Source of the DNA: Flavobacterium panici
GTDB lineage: Bacteria; Bacteroidota; Bacteroidia; Flavobacteriales; Flavobacteriaceae
Length of the DNA: 34,493 nt
Assembly (NCBI RefSeq): GCF_903819335.1
Contig: NZ_CAIJDE010000053.1
Location: 1-34,493 of the forward strand
Direction: 5' to 3'
Made by a program: the position numbers and the translations under genes. The notes under the pieces are model-generated. The model searched no databases. It saw nothing but the letters and a program-made list of their open reading frames with translations, and had not been told where the DNA came from. This document shows positions 1 through 7,213 of the stretch, one piece after another. The first letter of the stretch is position 1; every line of letters begins with the position of its first letter.

Positions 1-59
1 TTCAGCGACATACTATAGTCTCGCTGGCTTCGCTTAACATAACTTGTTTGTTTTTCCAT
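1..59 (-). CDS. IS3-family transposase OrfA, N-terminal fragment cut by window edge
   Basis: The minus strand opens with ATG at 59 and reads MEKQTSYVKRSQRDYSMSL before running off the window. The KRxQRDYSxS pattern is the usual start of the small helix-turn-helix protein (OrfA) of IS3-family transposases in Bacteroidota, which binds the element ends. Only 19 codons are visible, so no catalytic part can be checked. A likely element end lies about 34 bases upstream, a normal leader length for this family. The assignment rests on recognising this short N-terminus. Confidence 0.55.
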   Translation of the reverse strand, partial: MEKQTSYVKRSQRDYSMSL

Positions 60-93
60 AACGATCTTTTTTTTGTATCGCTATTTCAGGACA
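1..93 (-). mobile_element. IS3-family insertion sequence, partial, ending near 93
   Basis: Read on the minus strand, the DNA upstream of the OrfA start is tgtcctgaaatagcgatac (about 93 to 75). It begins with TGT, as many IS150-type IS3-family ends do, so it is the likely terminal inverted repeat. The rest of the element is outside the window, so the partner repeat and target duplication cannot be seen. The boundary is an inference, good to a few bases. Confidence 0.5.
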
Positions 94-114
94 AGACAAT
101 TTTAAAATAAAAAA

Positions 115-144
115 CCGTTAAGAATAAACTTAACGGCTTTTTTT
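115..144 (-). terminator. Bidirectional-looking intrinsic terminator
   Basis: A perfect 8-bp stem (ccgttaag / cttaacgg) encloses a 6-base loop. A T-run follows on the plus strand, and an A-run on the other side gives a T-run on the minus strand. It lies 15 bases past the stop of the minus-strand gene at 159-806 and just outside the probable IS end. Confidence 0.8.
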
Positions 145-158
145 ATGTCTTTAAAATG

Positions 159-806
159 CTAATCGCCTATTTTTTCTAAGACCGGAATATCATCCATTTT
201 TTGTAAACGTTCTACAAGTCCTTCCTTTGCCTCTGCTAATTCCTGTTCGGCTTTGCCTAATTCTTTATACCACTCTTCTTTTCCAGATTCTGAGCTTTCT
301 ATTTTACGCATAATCTCATAAATTTCACCTTCAGCTTCCATCACCTTAAGGCGTTTATAGTACGTCAGGCTTTCGGTCATGTGTGCAAGTGCAATCATTG
401 CCGTTAAAAAAGGATGATTGTTGGTTACGTTTACATCTCTGATTTTTCCGTGTTCGAGTTCGACTTTTAAAGCAAATGCAAATTCTTCCATATTAAAATC
501 AGCATGTTTGCTTTCTGGGTTCAAATAAGCCTTAATTGCTTCGACATTATCCATTGTCGAAAGATCAACATCGGTTTGTTTTCCGTCTAGTAAATCTTTG
601 TAAACTACATTTGCTACGGCTCTTGCTTCGGCAATTGTTGGATCGTTTTCGGGATTTTCGAAATCACGTGTTGTCCAATCCCATTTTTCCGGATGTACAG
701 GCTTGATGTATTTTTCACAAAAATCTGTTACATCGTTTTTCAAACTTACCATTTCGTCTTGTCGTTTAATGTAAACGTCCTGGTAAGCTCCGCTTTTAGT
801 TCCCAT
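159..806 (-). CDS. DUF5661-like protein of unknown function
   Basis: This is a 215-residue, mostly helical, charged protein with no signal peptide or membrane segment, so probably cytoplasmic. Residues about 104-155 contain FALKVELEHG, then NNHPFL, IALAHMTES and YYKRL. That order resembles the short DUF5661 domain, which has no known function. The last 50 residues are rich in Glu and Lys and could form a coiled coil. It stands alone on the minus strand, followed by a clear terminator, next to DUF1328 and topoisomerase IB genes. The family match is by motif memory only; the open reading frame itself is secure. Confidence 0.6.
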   Translation of the reverse strand: MGTKSGAYQDVYIKRQDEMVSLKNDVTDFCEKYIKPVHPEKWDWTTRDFENPENDPTIAEARAVANVVYKDLLDGKQTDVDLSTMDNVEAIKAYLNPESKHADFNMEEFAFALKVELEHGKIRDVNVTNNHPFLTAMIALAHMTESLTYYKRLKVMEAEGEIYEIMRKIESSESGKEEWYKELGKAEQELAEAKEGLVERLQKMDDIPVLEKIGD

Positions 807-893
807 AATTTGATATTTTTAAAAGATAAACGACACATTTACCGAGATATATGTGCCGTTTTAATTTCGTTCTTATTTTACTGAATCCTAGTG

Positions 894-1055
894 TTAAACA
901 CTTCTTCTTCCGCTTATCAGCGAAATAATAAACAACACTAAGAATATGAAAAATAAAATTTTTGCTATACTAGCGGCTCCAGCGGCAATTCCGCCAAAAC
1001 CAAATATTCCCGCAATAATTGCCAGAATAATAAATATGACTGTCCATCGTAACAT
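894..1055 (-). CDS. DUF1328 family small membrane protein
   Basis: This 53-residue protein starts MLRWTVIFIILAIIAGIFGF and continues with GGIAAGAASIAKILFFIF, ending in GRRSV. That is the full pattern of DUF1328 (YtjA-like) proteins: two short hydrophobic helices joined by a Gly/Ala-rich segment. The role is unknown, and such genes often sit among stress-response genes in this phylum. The start is supported by an A-rich TAAAAA ribosome site about 10 bases upstream. The reading frame is closed, and no competing frame covers the interval. Confidence 0.85.
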   Translation of the reverse strand: MLRWTVIFIILAIIAGIFGFGGIAAGAASIAKILFFIFLVLFIISLISGRRSV

Positions 1056-1141
1056 AATAATTGATTTTTAGTTAATACTGATTTTTGTTTGTTTTTAAAC
1101 TTTATGCTTTTGAAAGAGGTGCATTAACTCTTAGATTTTAA

Positions 1142-2224
1142 TTACAGCAAACTGACCTGATAATTTTCAATCAGTTCTGCAAAGGCACTTTCGCTTCTTG
1201 AAAAGTATTTTTTTGTACTTCGGCTCTTTTTTACTTTATCAAAATAGGGCTGAATCGATCCGTCTTCATAAGTTGTAACCAACAAGGGATGAACGTAATA
1301 ATTCTTGCACACATTTCTTGTGTTTCCCAGCGCTTCTGCTGTGGCATCATAAGCCTGAACAATGTTTCTTTTGATTTCTTTTTCGTCTGATGTAACGCCT
1401 AGTTCCATTAAACTTTCAAAGAATATAATTGAGGCGGCCCAGGTTCTAAAGTCTTTGGCACTGAAATATTCGCCCGAAATATTGTGCAGATATTCATTGA
1501 CCATATGACTGTCTAAAACCTTTCTTTCGCCGTTTTTATCATAATATTTAAAAACTTCCCAACCCGGAATTTCCTCGCAGCGGCTTACCAGTTTGATCAA
1601 TTGTTTGTTTCTTGTGGTAATGGTGTGCTGTTTTCCTTTTTTTCCGATGAATTCAAATCGGAGGGAATTTTTATTGATGTTAATATGTCTTTTTCGCAAA
1701 GTCGAAAGTCCGTACGATTTGTTGTCTTTCGCGTATTTTTCATTTCCAATTCGGATATGCGTTTCTTCCATTAACCGAATCACAAGTGCAATTACTTTTT
1801 CTTTCGACCATTCTTTTTGTTCTAAATCGATATCTACTTGTTTTCGTATAGAAGGAAGCTTTTGTCCGAATTCTGCAATTTTGTAAAACTTGGTTTGATT
1901 GCGAATTAAATTCCATTTTGGATGATACCGATATTGTTTTCTGTTTTTAACATCTAAACCTACCGCTTGTAAATGTCCGTTTGATAAGTCGGATATTTTT
2001 ACATTTACCCACGCCGGCGGTAAAACCAGGCTGTTAAAACGCTTTATTTCGCTTTTTTGCTTAATACAGCGTCCGTTTTTTTTATAAATAAAACCATCAT
2101 CTCCCTGGCATCTTTCAATTGGTAAATTTTGATTGTTTACATAAACTAATTCTAATTTTTCTAACACCAAATGCGGTGTTTTAATTAGTTGTGTCATTAG
2201 TTTTTGAGTTCTGGCGGTATTCAT
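1142..2224 (-). CDS. DNA topoisomerase IB (poxvirus-type)
   Basis: Type IB topoisomerases relax supercoils by nicking one strand through a 3'-phosphotyrosine. The N-terminal domain starts near LELVYVNNQNLPIERC. The catalytic domain shows GKKGKQHT, KDFRTWAA and, near the C-terminus, NVCKNYYVHP, where the second Tyr of YYVHP is the expected nucleophile. An upstream in-frame ATG at 2299 would add 25 basic residues, but that stretch runs through the loop and arm of an intergenic palindrome (2244-2327) and lacks a TAAAA site. I therefore prefer ATG 2224, giving 360 residues, close to the family norm; 2197 is also possible. It lies downstream of a small Rho-N-like gene. Confidence 0.85.
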   Translation of the reverse strand: MNTARTQKLMTQLIKTPHLVLEKLELVYVNNQNLPIERCQGDDGFIYKKNGRCIKQKSEIKRFNSLVLPPAWVNVKISDLSNGHLQAVGLDVKNRKQYRYHPKWNLIRNQTKFYKIAEFGQKLPSIRKQVDIDLEQKEWSKEKVIALVIRLMEETHIRIGNEKYAKDNKSYGLSTLRKRHININKNSLRFEFIGKKGKQHTITTRNKQLIKLVSRCEEIPGWEVFKYYDKNGERKVLDSHMVNEYLHNISGEYFSAKDFRTWAASIIFFESLMELGVTSDEKEIKRNIVQAYDATAEALGNTRNVCKNYYVHPLLVTTYEDGSIQPYFDKVKKSRSTKKYFSRSESAFAELIENYQVSLL

Positions 2225-2243
2225 GGTCGTTTTTCTTTTTTTT

Positions 2244-2327
2244 GCCGCAGATTTCACAGATTCAAAGATTTTTCCTTTTACATTCTTTTTCATCTCCATA
2301 ATCTTAGAGAATCTGCGAAATCTGCGG
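2244..2327. repeat. Palindromic element over the 5' end of the topoisomerase gene
   Basis: The left arm (2244-2270, gccgcagatttcacagattc...) is complementary to the right arm (2300-2327, ...gaatctgcgaaatctgcgg) with a few mismatches and a two-base bulge. The arms repeat the word cgcagatt. The loop carries the upstream ATG at 2299. The arms resemble the ccacagatta element at 31639-31814. Confidence 0.75.
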
Positions 2328-2335
2328 TATTTATT

Positions 2336-2575
2336 TTAATTAGTTCTGAGTGATTTAATCAAACTTTTTTTATTCATGTAAGAACGTCCGGAAACGCCTA
2401 CTTTTCTGGCTTGTTGATAAAGTTCATCTTTTGTCCATTCTTCATAAGGCTTTGCTTTTCCGCCTTTTTCTCCTGCATCTGGCGTATTTGCTATACGCGC
2501 CGATTTCTCTTTACTGTATCCCTTATTTAAAAGAGCTTCGTATTGTGCTTCGTTTTTAATTCTTGGATCTGGCAT
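2336..2575 (-). CDS. Small Rho-N/SAP-like protein (DUF7218-type)
   Basis: This 79-residue basic protein has an N-terminal segment MPDPRIKNEAQYEALLNKGYS, followed by KSARIANTPDAG. The C-terminal helix pair (about 47-77, WTKDELYQQARKVGV then MNKKSLIKSLR) resembles the Rho N-terminal/SAP fold, a nucleic-acid-binding helix-extended-loop-helix. It probably binds DNA or RNA, but no target is known. It precedes the topoisomerase gene in the same direction, with a palindrome between them. DUF7218 is named from recall. Confidence 0.7.
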   Translation of the reverse strand: MPDPRIKNEAQYEALLNKGYSKEKSARIANTPDAGEKGGKAKPYEEWTKDELYQQARKVGVSGRSYMNKKSLIKSLRTN

Positions 2576-2745
2576 AACTTAAAAATTAGGTTAGTAATTG
2601 TTGTATGGTTATATCAAAGTTCCCAAAAAGAAAGATTTTTCTGTTATACAATTATCGTTATAACTTTCATAATTAAGATTGTAGACTTTAGATGATTTTA
2701 GATTTTAGATTGCAGATTTTAGATTATTCGCAATCTTGTGGTTTA

Positions 2746-2851
2746 GACGGAGGAGAATTCATATTATCCCGAAGTCTTGGGACGCAAAGAAAAGCGCCAA
2801 TCTTTGTCGATATGCGAGTGCGATTTCTCCTCCGTCGAAATGACAAATAGT
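2746..2851. repeat. Palindromic intergenic element, family A, copy 1
   Basis: The arms gacggaggagaattc (2746-2760) and gatttctcctccgtc (2822-2836) pair with one mismatch, and the right side continues gaaatgacaaa. The loop contains cgccaatctttgtcgat. The exact reverse complement of that core sits in the loop of the element at 29127-29228, so the two belong to one family in opposite orientation. Confidence 0.8.
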
Positions 2852-2867
2852 GTTGCGCTAAAAACAA

Positions 2868-2895
2868 AAAATCCCATTCTTTCGAATGGGATTTT
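2868..2895 (-). terminator. Intrinsic terminator of the 2917-5038 operon
   Basis: A 12-bp perfect stem (aaaatcccattc / gaatgggatttt) has a 4-base loop. The minus strand continues with tttttgttttt. It lies 22 bases past the stop at 2917. Confidence 0.85.
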
Positions 2896-2916
2896 GTTAT
2901 TTAATATTCTTGTTGA

Positions 2917-3609
2917 CTATATATCTTTCTCAACTATATATTTTTTCTTATTGCTTTTTGGATCCATGTAAGAAATACCAAAACCTTCTTTGTCTGCGTT
3001 TAAAGTTAATTGTGAGAGTATTTCTTTTTTAATCTTCTTTCCTTTAATATTAATATCGGTTGTAAAACTTCCTTTAAATACAATTTCTAAGTTTGTCTTA
3101 TCAATTTTATATTCAATATCTGAGATTAAAAACTCTGCTTTGAGATCTTTTAGAGAGGTCTTTTTTTGAAAATCAAATACTTTTACATCCGTTTCACTAA
3201 ATAATATAGAAAGTCCTTTATTGTATAAATCGATTCTTCCGTTTCCGCTTTCTTTATCTTCATTTACAAATTCATTGAAAATAACATTAAATGATGGGTA
3301 TTTTTCTTTAGTATTTACATTGAATTTTAAAAATACTCCGCTATTTAAAAAATCATATTCCAAATCAGATCTGGGGATAACTTGAAAACTATAAAATGCG
3401 GCAGATCTCGAGGAAGATGTTTGCAAATCTTTAATAAACAACAATTTACTTGTTACTTTTAATCCGTCTCTAAAATAATTGAGTTCTGGACTAAAAAGTG
3501 ATTCATCTGTATTATTACCCAAAAACAAATCATCAAAACCCGGAAAATACGCTTGCGCAGAAACTGTAAGATTTACAAGAAATAATAAGGAAACGATGAA
3601 TTTTTTCAT
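2917..3609 (-). CDS. Secreted protein of unknown function
   Basis: This 230-residue protein has a clean signal peptide (MKKFIVSLLFLVNLTVSAQA), so it is exported. The mature part alternates polar and hydrophobic residues, such as YSFQVIPRS, FLKFNVNTK and LEIVFKGSF. That suggests mostly beta structure, perhaps a periplasmic or surface beta-sandwich. I recognise no family. It is the last gene of a four-gene minus-strand cluster, 47 bases behind its neighbour and followed by a strong terminator. It ends in a basic tail, KSNKKKYIVEKDI. Confidence 0.65.
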   Translation of the reverse strand: MKKFIVSLLFLVNLTVSAQAYFPGFDDLFLGNNTDESLFSPELNYFRDGLKVTSKLLFIKDLQTSSSRSAAFYSFQVIPRSDLEYDFLNSGVFLKFNVNTKEKYPSFNVIFNEFVNEDKESGNGRIDLYNKGLSILFSETDVKVFDFQKKTSLKDLKAEFLISDIEYKIDKTNLEIVFKGSFTTDINIKGKKIKKEILSQLTLNADKEGFGISYMDPKSNKKKYIVEKDI

Positions 3610-3656
3610 TTTGTTCTAAGGTGATTTTTAGCTAAGATTATAATAACGTTGATTCA

Positions 3657-4301
3657 TTATTGTACCACTTCTTCATAAGAAATTTGAATTGAATCATCCT
3701 TTTTTGCTGCATCCCAATAAACGAATGGTTCTGCTTTTTTAATTCCGGCAAGATCTTTTTCAAAATTATTTTGATACTTAATAATTTCTTTAATGTCTTT
3801 AACATCATTTTTCAAAGCAACTTCATCAAATTGAATATTCCCAACATACAAAATCTCTCCTTTGGTTACTTTAAAAGGAATTGAAAAACCATTGATGTTA
3901 CCGTTTCTCTGAAGAACTGCAAAACCACTATTTGTAAAGAGTCGAATATTTGTAATTACATACTCCCCTTCAGGTTTTTCAACTGCAAAAAGATATGTCA
4001 ATCCGCCATCTAAATCACCTTTATGTCTCATTCTTGTAATCTGTGCAGGAATAAAATGCACTTCTTTTGAATATTTTCTGGATAACTTAGGATCAGTAGA
4101 CTTGTAACTTATTAACATAAAATATCCATGAAATTTAGCTTTTTCAGCAGGAAAAGTAAGGGAACCGAAAATTAAGCCATTGTCTGTTTTCCTTGGATTA
4201 TAAGTCAAATTTTGTGCTGTTGATGTTGATACGGCACAACAAAAAATAAAAGTGGATAAGAATAAAATACGAGCTAAAGATGTAATAGATTTAGTTTTCA
4301 T
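3657..4301 (-). CDS. Exported protein of unknown function
   Basis: This 214-residue protein has an N-terminal export signal ending near VSTSTAQ, after a hydrophobic stretch with two Cys (FIFCCAVS). Cleavage after the AQ site is more likely than lipidation, but a lipoprotein is not excluded. The mature part has beta-rich segments such as LIFGSLTFPAEKAKFHGYF and GEYVITNIRLF, resembling exported beta-sandwich proteins. I recognise no family. Gaps of 47-48 bases on both sides and shared direction suggest co-transcription with 2917-3609 and 4350-5038. Confidence 0.6.
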   Translation of the reverse strand: MKTKSITSLARILFLSTFIFCCAVSTSTAQNLTYNPRKTDNGLIFGSLTFPAEKAKFHGYFMLISYKSTDPKLSRKYSKEVHFIPAQITRMRHKGDLDGGLTYLFAVEKPEGEYVITNIRLFTNSGFAVLQRNGNINGFSIPFKVTKGEILYVGNIQFDEVALKNDVKDIKEIIKYQNNFEKDLAGIKKAEPFVYWDAAKKDDSIQISYEEVVQ

Positions 4302-4349
4302 TTATGTATAATTTAAAATGTTTGTTTTTGATGGTGTGAAAATATAAAA

Positions 4350-4745
4350 TTAACTCCAGCTCATATTAATATATACTGTATTTCCTTTTATTTTTACTCG
4401 GCCTCCGTATGATTCCAGATTCTTTGGATGAATTTCATATATCTTAGTTCCATCTTTTATTTCTGGCTCAACACCTTTAAATCCTTTACTTTTTAAAATC
4501 CAGTTTTTTATTTCAGATTCTGAACTTGTAAATTCAATAATGAATTGTCTGGTAAAAATACTTCCCCGTTTTTCCATATGAGTGATATCTGCATCTTTAG
4601 GAAGTTTATCTAATTTTCCCCAGCTTAAAGCAGCCTCAATGGCTTCGTCTCTATCCCAAGGCATAACAAACGATGAAAAATAATTTAGGTAAATAAAAGA
4701 AAATCCTAAAAATAGTAAGATCAAAAATATTTTGATTATTCTCAT
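4350..4745 (-). CDS. Small membrane-anchored protein of unknown function
   Basis: This 131-residue protein begins with one hydrophobic segment (IKIFLILLFLGFSFIYLNYF), a signal anchor, leaving about 105 residues outside the membrane. The soluble part contains RDEAIEAALSWGKL and ends in KIKGNTVYINMSWS, a small alpha/beta-looking domain with no recognised family. It starts 17 bases after the stop of the 4763-5038 gene, so the two are very probably co-transcribed. Confidence 0.6.
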   Translation of the reverse strand: MRIIKIFLILLFLGFSFIYLNYFSSFVMPWDRDEAIEAALSWGKLDKLPKDADITHMEKRGSIFTRQFIIEFTSSESEIKNWILKSKGFKGVEPEIKDGTKIYEIHPKNLESYGGRVKIKGNTVYINMSWS

Positions 4746-4762
4746 ATTAGTAAAGGCTTATA

Positions 4763-5038
4763 TTATTTGGTTAAACCAATGTCATCAATAGTATCTTGCG
4801 GTAAAGCTTTTGTTTTTAACAACTTAAAACCGTACTTGAAAATAAAGTAAATTATAATACCAAATATTACCATCATAATGAAAGTTCCGAAAAGAAATCC
4901 TATTCCTTCATAAGTAGATTTCCCCAATACTCCGATACTTTGCATTAATGCTTTTAATATACCCACAATCAAGGAAAGTGAAAGTAGTGCTCCTATTATA
5001 ATTAAAAGAATACCGAGAATCTTTTTTACAGCTTTCAT
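4763..5038 (-). CDS. Small two-helix membrane protein of unknown function
   Basis: This 91-residue protein has two strong membrane segments (about 8-30 and 45-70, the second rich in Ile and Phe) and a short charged C-terminus ending DDIGLTK. No family is recognised. It is the first gene of the four-gene minus-strand unit. A weak -7-like box (TAAGTTTG, minus strand, 5089-5082) lies about 44 bases upstream, without a clear -33 partner. Confidence 0.55.
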   Translation of the reverse strand: MKAVKKILGILLIIIGALLSLSLIVGILKALMQSIGVLGKSTYEGIGFLFGTFIMMVIFGIIIYFIFKYGFKLLKTKALPQDTIDDIGLTK

Positions 5039-5306
5039 AAATATAATTTTCTATGTTTTATTGGGCGAAAATACAATAGTTCAAACTTAATTTAATTTAA
5101 AAATTCGCTTTTTCACCTTTATATATTATATAGGAAATGAACCAAAATTATTTTAACAAGTATACTAATAAATTAAAATTAGAGAATAAGTATTTATACG
5201 GGTTTATTACTCAGCATCCAAATCATATAACAATCTCTAAAAATCCTGTAAGACATTCCTGTAACTTCTCAATAATTTTACATCATAACATTTAAACTAT
5301 AAAATC

Positions 5307-5894
5307 ATGAAAAAGATATTATTAGCCAGTAAAGCAATTTTAGGAGCGGGAATTATTATTTTATTCCTTAACTCTTGTAAAAATGAAGTAAAACAAGAAG
5401 ATCCAAAAGAAGTTGCAGAAGATGCTAATGAAGCCAAATTTGACTCTATTGACAGTAAAGAAGATGATTCTGAATTTTTAGTAGATCAGGCTGAAATTAA
5501 CCTGGCTGAAATCGAAATAGGAAAATTGGCACAGCAAAAAAGTACCAATGCCGAAGTGAAAAAATTTGGTAAAATGCTTGTTGATGAGCATACTAAATCA
5601 GCATCTGAAGTAAGTGCTTTAGCAAAAGCTAAAAACTTTACACTGCCAAGTTCACTTACTGAAGAAGGACAAGAAGAATACAACAAACTAAACGAAAAAT
5701 CAGGTCTTGATTTTGATAAAAAATTCGCCGATATGATGATCGACGGTCACGAAAAAGCAATTGACAAACTTCAAAAAGCAGCAAAAGATGCACACGACGA
5801 AGATGTTAAACTTTGGGCCTCAAATAATATCGCAGGATTAACAGCACATTTAGAACATGCCAAATTGCTGAAACAAAATCTGGACAAAAAGTAA
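5307..5894 (+). CDS. DUF4142 lipoprotein
   Basis: This is a 195-residue lipoprotein with a long hydrophobic signal ending in the lipobox LNSC (Cys24), then an acidic linker. Residues about 55-192 match DUF4142, a ferritin-like four-helix domain found in exported stress proteins. Visible marks are KFGKMLVDEHTKS, ADMMIDGHEKAIDKL and LTAHLEHAKLLKQNL, where the spaced HE/EH residues resemble metal-ligand positions; metal binding is an inference. It is monocistronic and ends in a strong terminator. Expression under stress is plausible from the family, but no regulator site is clear. Confidence 0.85.
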   Translation: MKKILLASKAILGAGIIILFLNSCKNEVKQEDPKEVAEDANEAKFDSIDSKEDDSEFLVDQAEINLAEIEIGKLAQQKSTNAEVKKFGKMLVDEHTKSASEVSALAKAKNFTLPSSLTEEGQEEYNKLNEKSGLDFDKKFADMMIDGHEKAIDKLQKAAKDAHDEDVKLWASNNIAGLTAHLEHAKLLKQNLDKK

Positions 5895-5928
5895 AATAAA
5901 TTTAATTGGTTATTATTTATTTTTAAGA

Positions 5929-5970
5929 AACCCCTCAAGAGTTGAATTGCTTGAGGGGTTTTGTTTTTTT
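5929..5970 (+). terminator. Strong intrinsic terminator after DUF4142 gene
   Basis: An 11-bp perfect stem (aacccctcaag / cttgaggggtt) with a 10-base loop is followed by ttgttttttt. It lies 34 bases past the stop at 5894. Confidence 0.9.
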
Positions 5971-5974
5971 TAAA

Positions 5975-6049
5975 GTGCTAAGATACTAAGGTTCTAAGAT
6001 GCTAAGAAAAAAACTTAGAGTCTTAGCATCTTAGAACCTTAGCAACTTA
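5975..6049. repeat. Palindrome built of CTTAG words, overlapping the ADH stop
   Basis: The left arm ...actaaggttctaagatgctaag and the right arm ...cttagcatcttagaaccttagc pair over about 22 bp. Each arm repeats the word ctaag/cttag every 7-9 bases. The right side overlaps the TAA stop (6047-6049) of the ADH gene. A related one-sided copy lies at 7181-7213. Confidence 0.8.
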
Positions 6050-7102
6050 TTTTAAAGAAGCCATATCAATTACAAAACGATATTTGATATCTCCTTTTAA
6101 TAATCTTTCATAGGCATTGTTGACGTCGTTTACACCAATTACTTCAATATCAGCAGTAATATTGTGTTCTGCGCAAAAGTCTAACATTTCCTGAGTTTCG
6201 GCAATTCCGCCAATAGCAGAACCTGCAAAACTTCTTCTTCCTAATATAAGACTGAATGATGTTACAGGAAGTGGATCCATTGGAGCGCCCACTAAAGTCA
6301 ACGTTCCGTCTACTTTTAATAAATTTAGATAGGAATCGATGCTATGTTCAGCAGAAACGCAGTCTAATATAAAATTCAGGCTTTTTGCATGTTTAGCCAT
6401 TTGTTCAGGATCTGTAGATAAAACTACTTCATCTGCACCTAAACGTTTTGCATCTTCTGTTTTAGATAAATTAGTTGTAAATACAACAACATGAGCGCCC
6501 ATAGCTTTTGCTAATTTGATTCCCATGTGGCCTAAACCACCAATACCAACAATTCCAACTTTTTGACCAGGACCAACATTCCAGTGTTTTAAAGGAGAAT
6601 AAGTTGTGATTCCGGCACATAATAAAGGTGCAACTCCGGCAAGATCTAATTTATCTGAAATGTGCAGTACAAAACTTTCATCAACTACAATACTTTGAGA
6701 ATAACCTCCAAAAGTCTGGATTCCGCCTAAATGTTTGTCCGGAGAATTGAACGTTAAAATACTTCCCTCATCACAATATTGTTCTAAATCGTTTTTACAA
6801 TTGTCACATTCTCTGCACGAATCAACCATACAACCTACTCCGGCAAGTTCTCCAACTTTGAAATTTTTAACGTGATCACCTACTTTTACAATTCGGCCTA
6901 CGATTTCATGTCCGGGAACAATTGGATAAATAGTTCCGTGCCATTCGTTTCTGGCTGAGTGTAAATCAGAGTGGCAGATTCCGCAATACAAAATTTCAAT
7001 TTCAACATCGTGTGCCTGTACCGCACGGCGCTGAATGTCTAAGGTTTTTAATGGCGCTTCCGCAGCTTCAGTACCAAAGGCTTTTATGTTTTTTGTTTCC
7101 AT
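6047..7102 (-). CDS. Zinc-dependent alcohol dehydrogenase (CAD/YahK type)
   Basis: This 351-residue enzyme of the medium-chain dehydrogenase family interconverts aldehydes and alcohols with NAD(P)H. Catalytic zinc ligands fit Cys40 (CGICHSD), His65-Glu66 (GHE) and Cys162. Structural zinc ligands are Cys96, Cys99, Cys102 and Cys110. The Rossmann loop is GIGGLG at 186-191. Length and motifs match the cinnamyl-alcohol-dehydrogenase/YahK branch, which usually prefers NADPH and reduces many aldehydes. It lies 105 bases behind a cupin gene and downstream of an AraC regulator, all on one strand. The gap to the cupin is filled by repeats, so co-transcription is likely but unproven. Confidence 0.9.
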   Translation of the reverse strand: METKNIKAFGTEAAEAPLKTLDIQRRAVQAHDVEIEILYCGICHSDLHSARNEWHGTIYPIVPGHEIVGRIVKVGDHVKNFKVGELAGVGCMVDSCRECDNCKNDLEQYCDEGSILTFNSPDKHLGGIQTFGGYSQSIVVDESFVLHISDKLDLAGVAPLLCAGITTYSPLKHWNVGPGQKVGIVGIGGLGHMGIKLAKAMGAHVVVFTTNLSKTEDAKRLGADEVVLSTDPEQMAKHAKSLNFILDCVSAEHSIDSYLNLLKVDGTLTLVGAPMDPLPVTSFSLILGRRSFAGSAIGGIAETQEMLDFCAEHNITADIEVIGVNDVNNAYERLLKGDIKYRFVIDMASLK

Positions 7103-7106
7103 ATAG

Positions 7107-7213
7107 TTTGTTTTTTTGTTTCAGGTTTTGGTTTGTTTCAAGTTTTTTTTGTTTCAGGTTTCAAGTTTCAAGTTTTAGAAAACTTAGTCCCTTAGCATCT
7201 TAGAAACTTAGTG
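7107..7213. repeat. GTTTCAGG/GTTTCAAG word repeats plus one CTTAG arm
   Basis: From 7107 to about 7177 the words gtttcagg and gtttcaag recur with T-rich spacers. They continue into a CTTAG-type arm (7181-7213) that overlaps the cupin stop codon at 7208-7210. The same words appear at 8749-8976 and 18471-18509. This sequence is the whole leader of the ADH gene. Confidence 0.7.

Larger units (their letters stand above)
2576..2916. other. Gene-free gap holding two repeat elements and a terminator
   Basis: No coding region is supported here; the 64-codon frame at 2777 runs through a palindrome. Contents: an AT-rich stretch repeating ttttagatt (about 2684-2727), a palindromic element (2746-2851) and the terminator of the minus-strand operon (2868-2895). 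Confidence 0.7.

Noticed and set aside
2225..2299. 25-residue N-terminal extension of topoisomerase IB
   Set aside because: It runs through a palindromic repeat, lacks a TAAAA ribosome site and precedes the conserved domain; ATG 2224 is preferred.
2777..2971. 64-codon frame over the family A element
   Set aside because: It crosses a palindrome and a terminator and has no plausible start.
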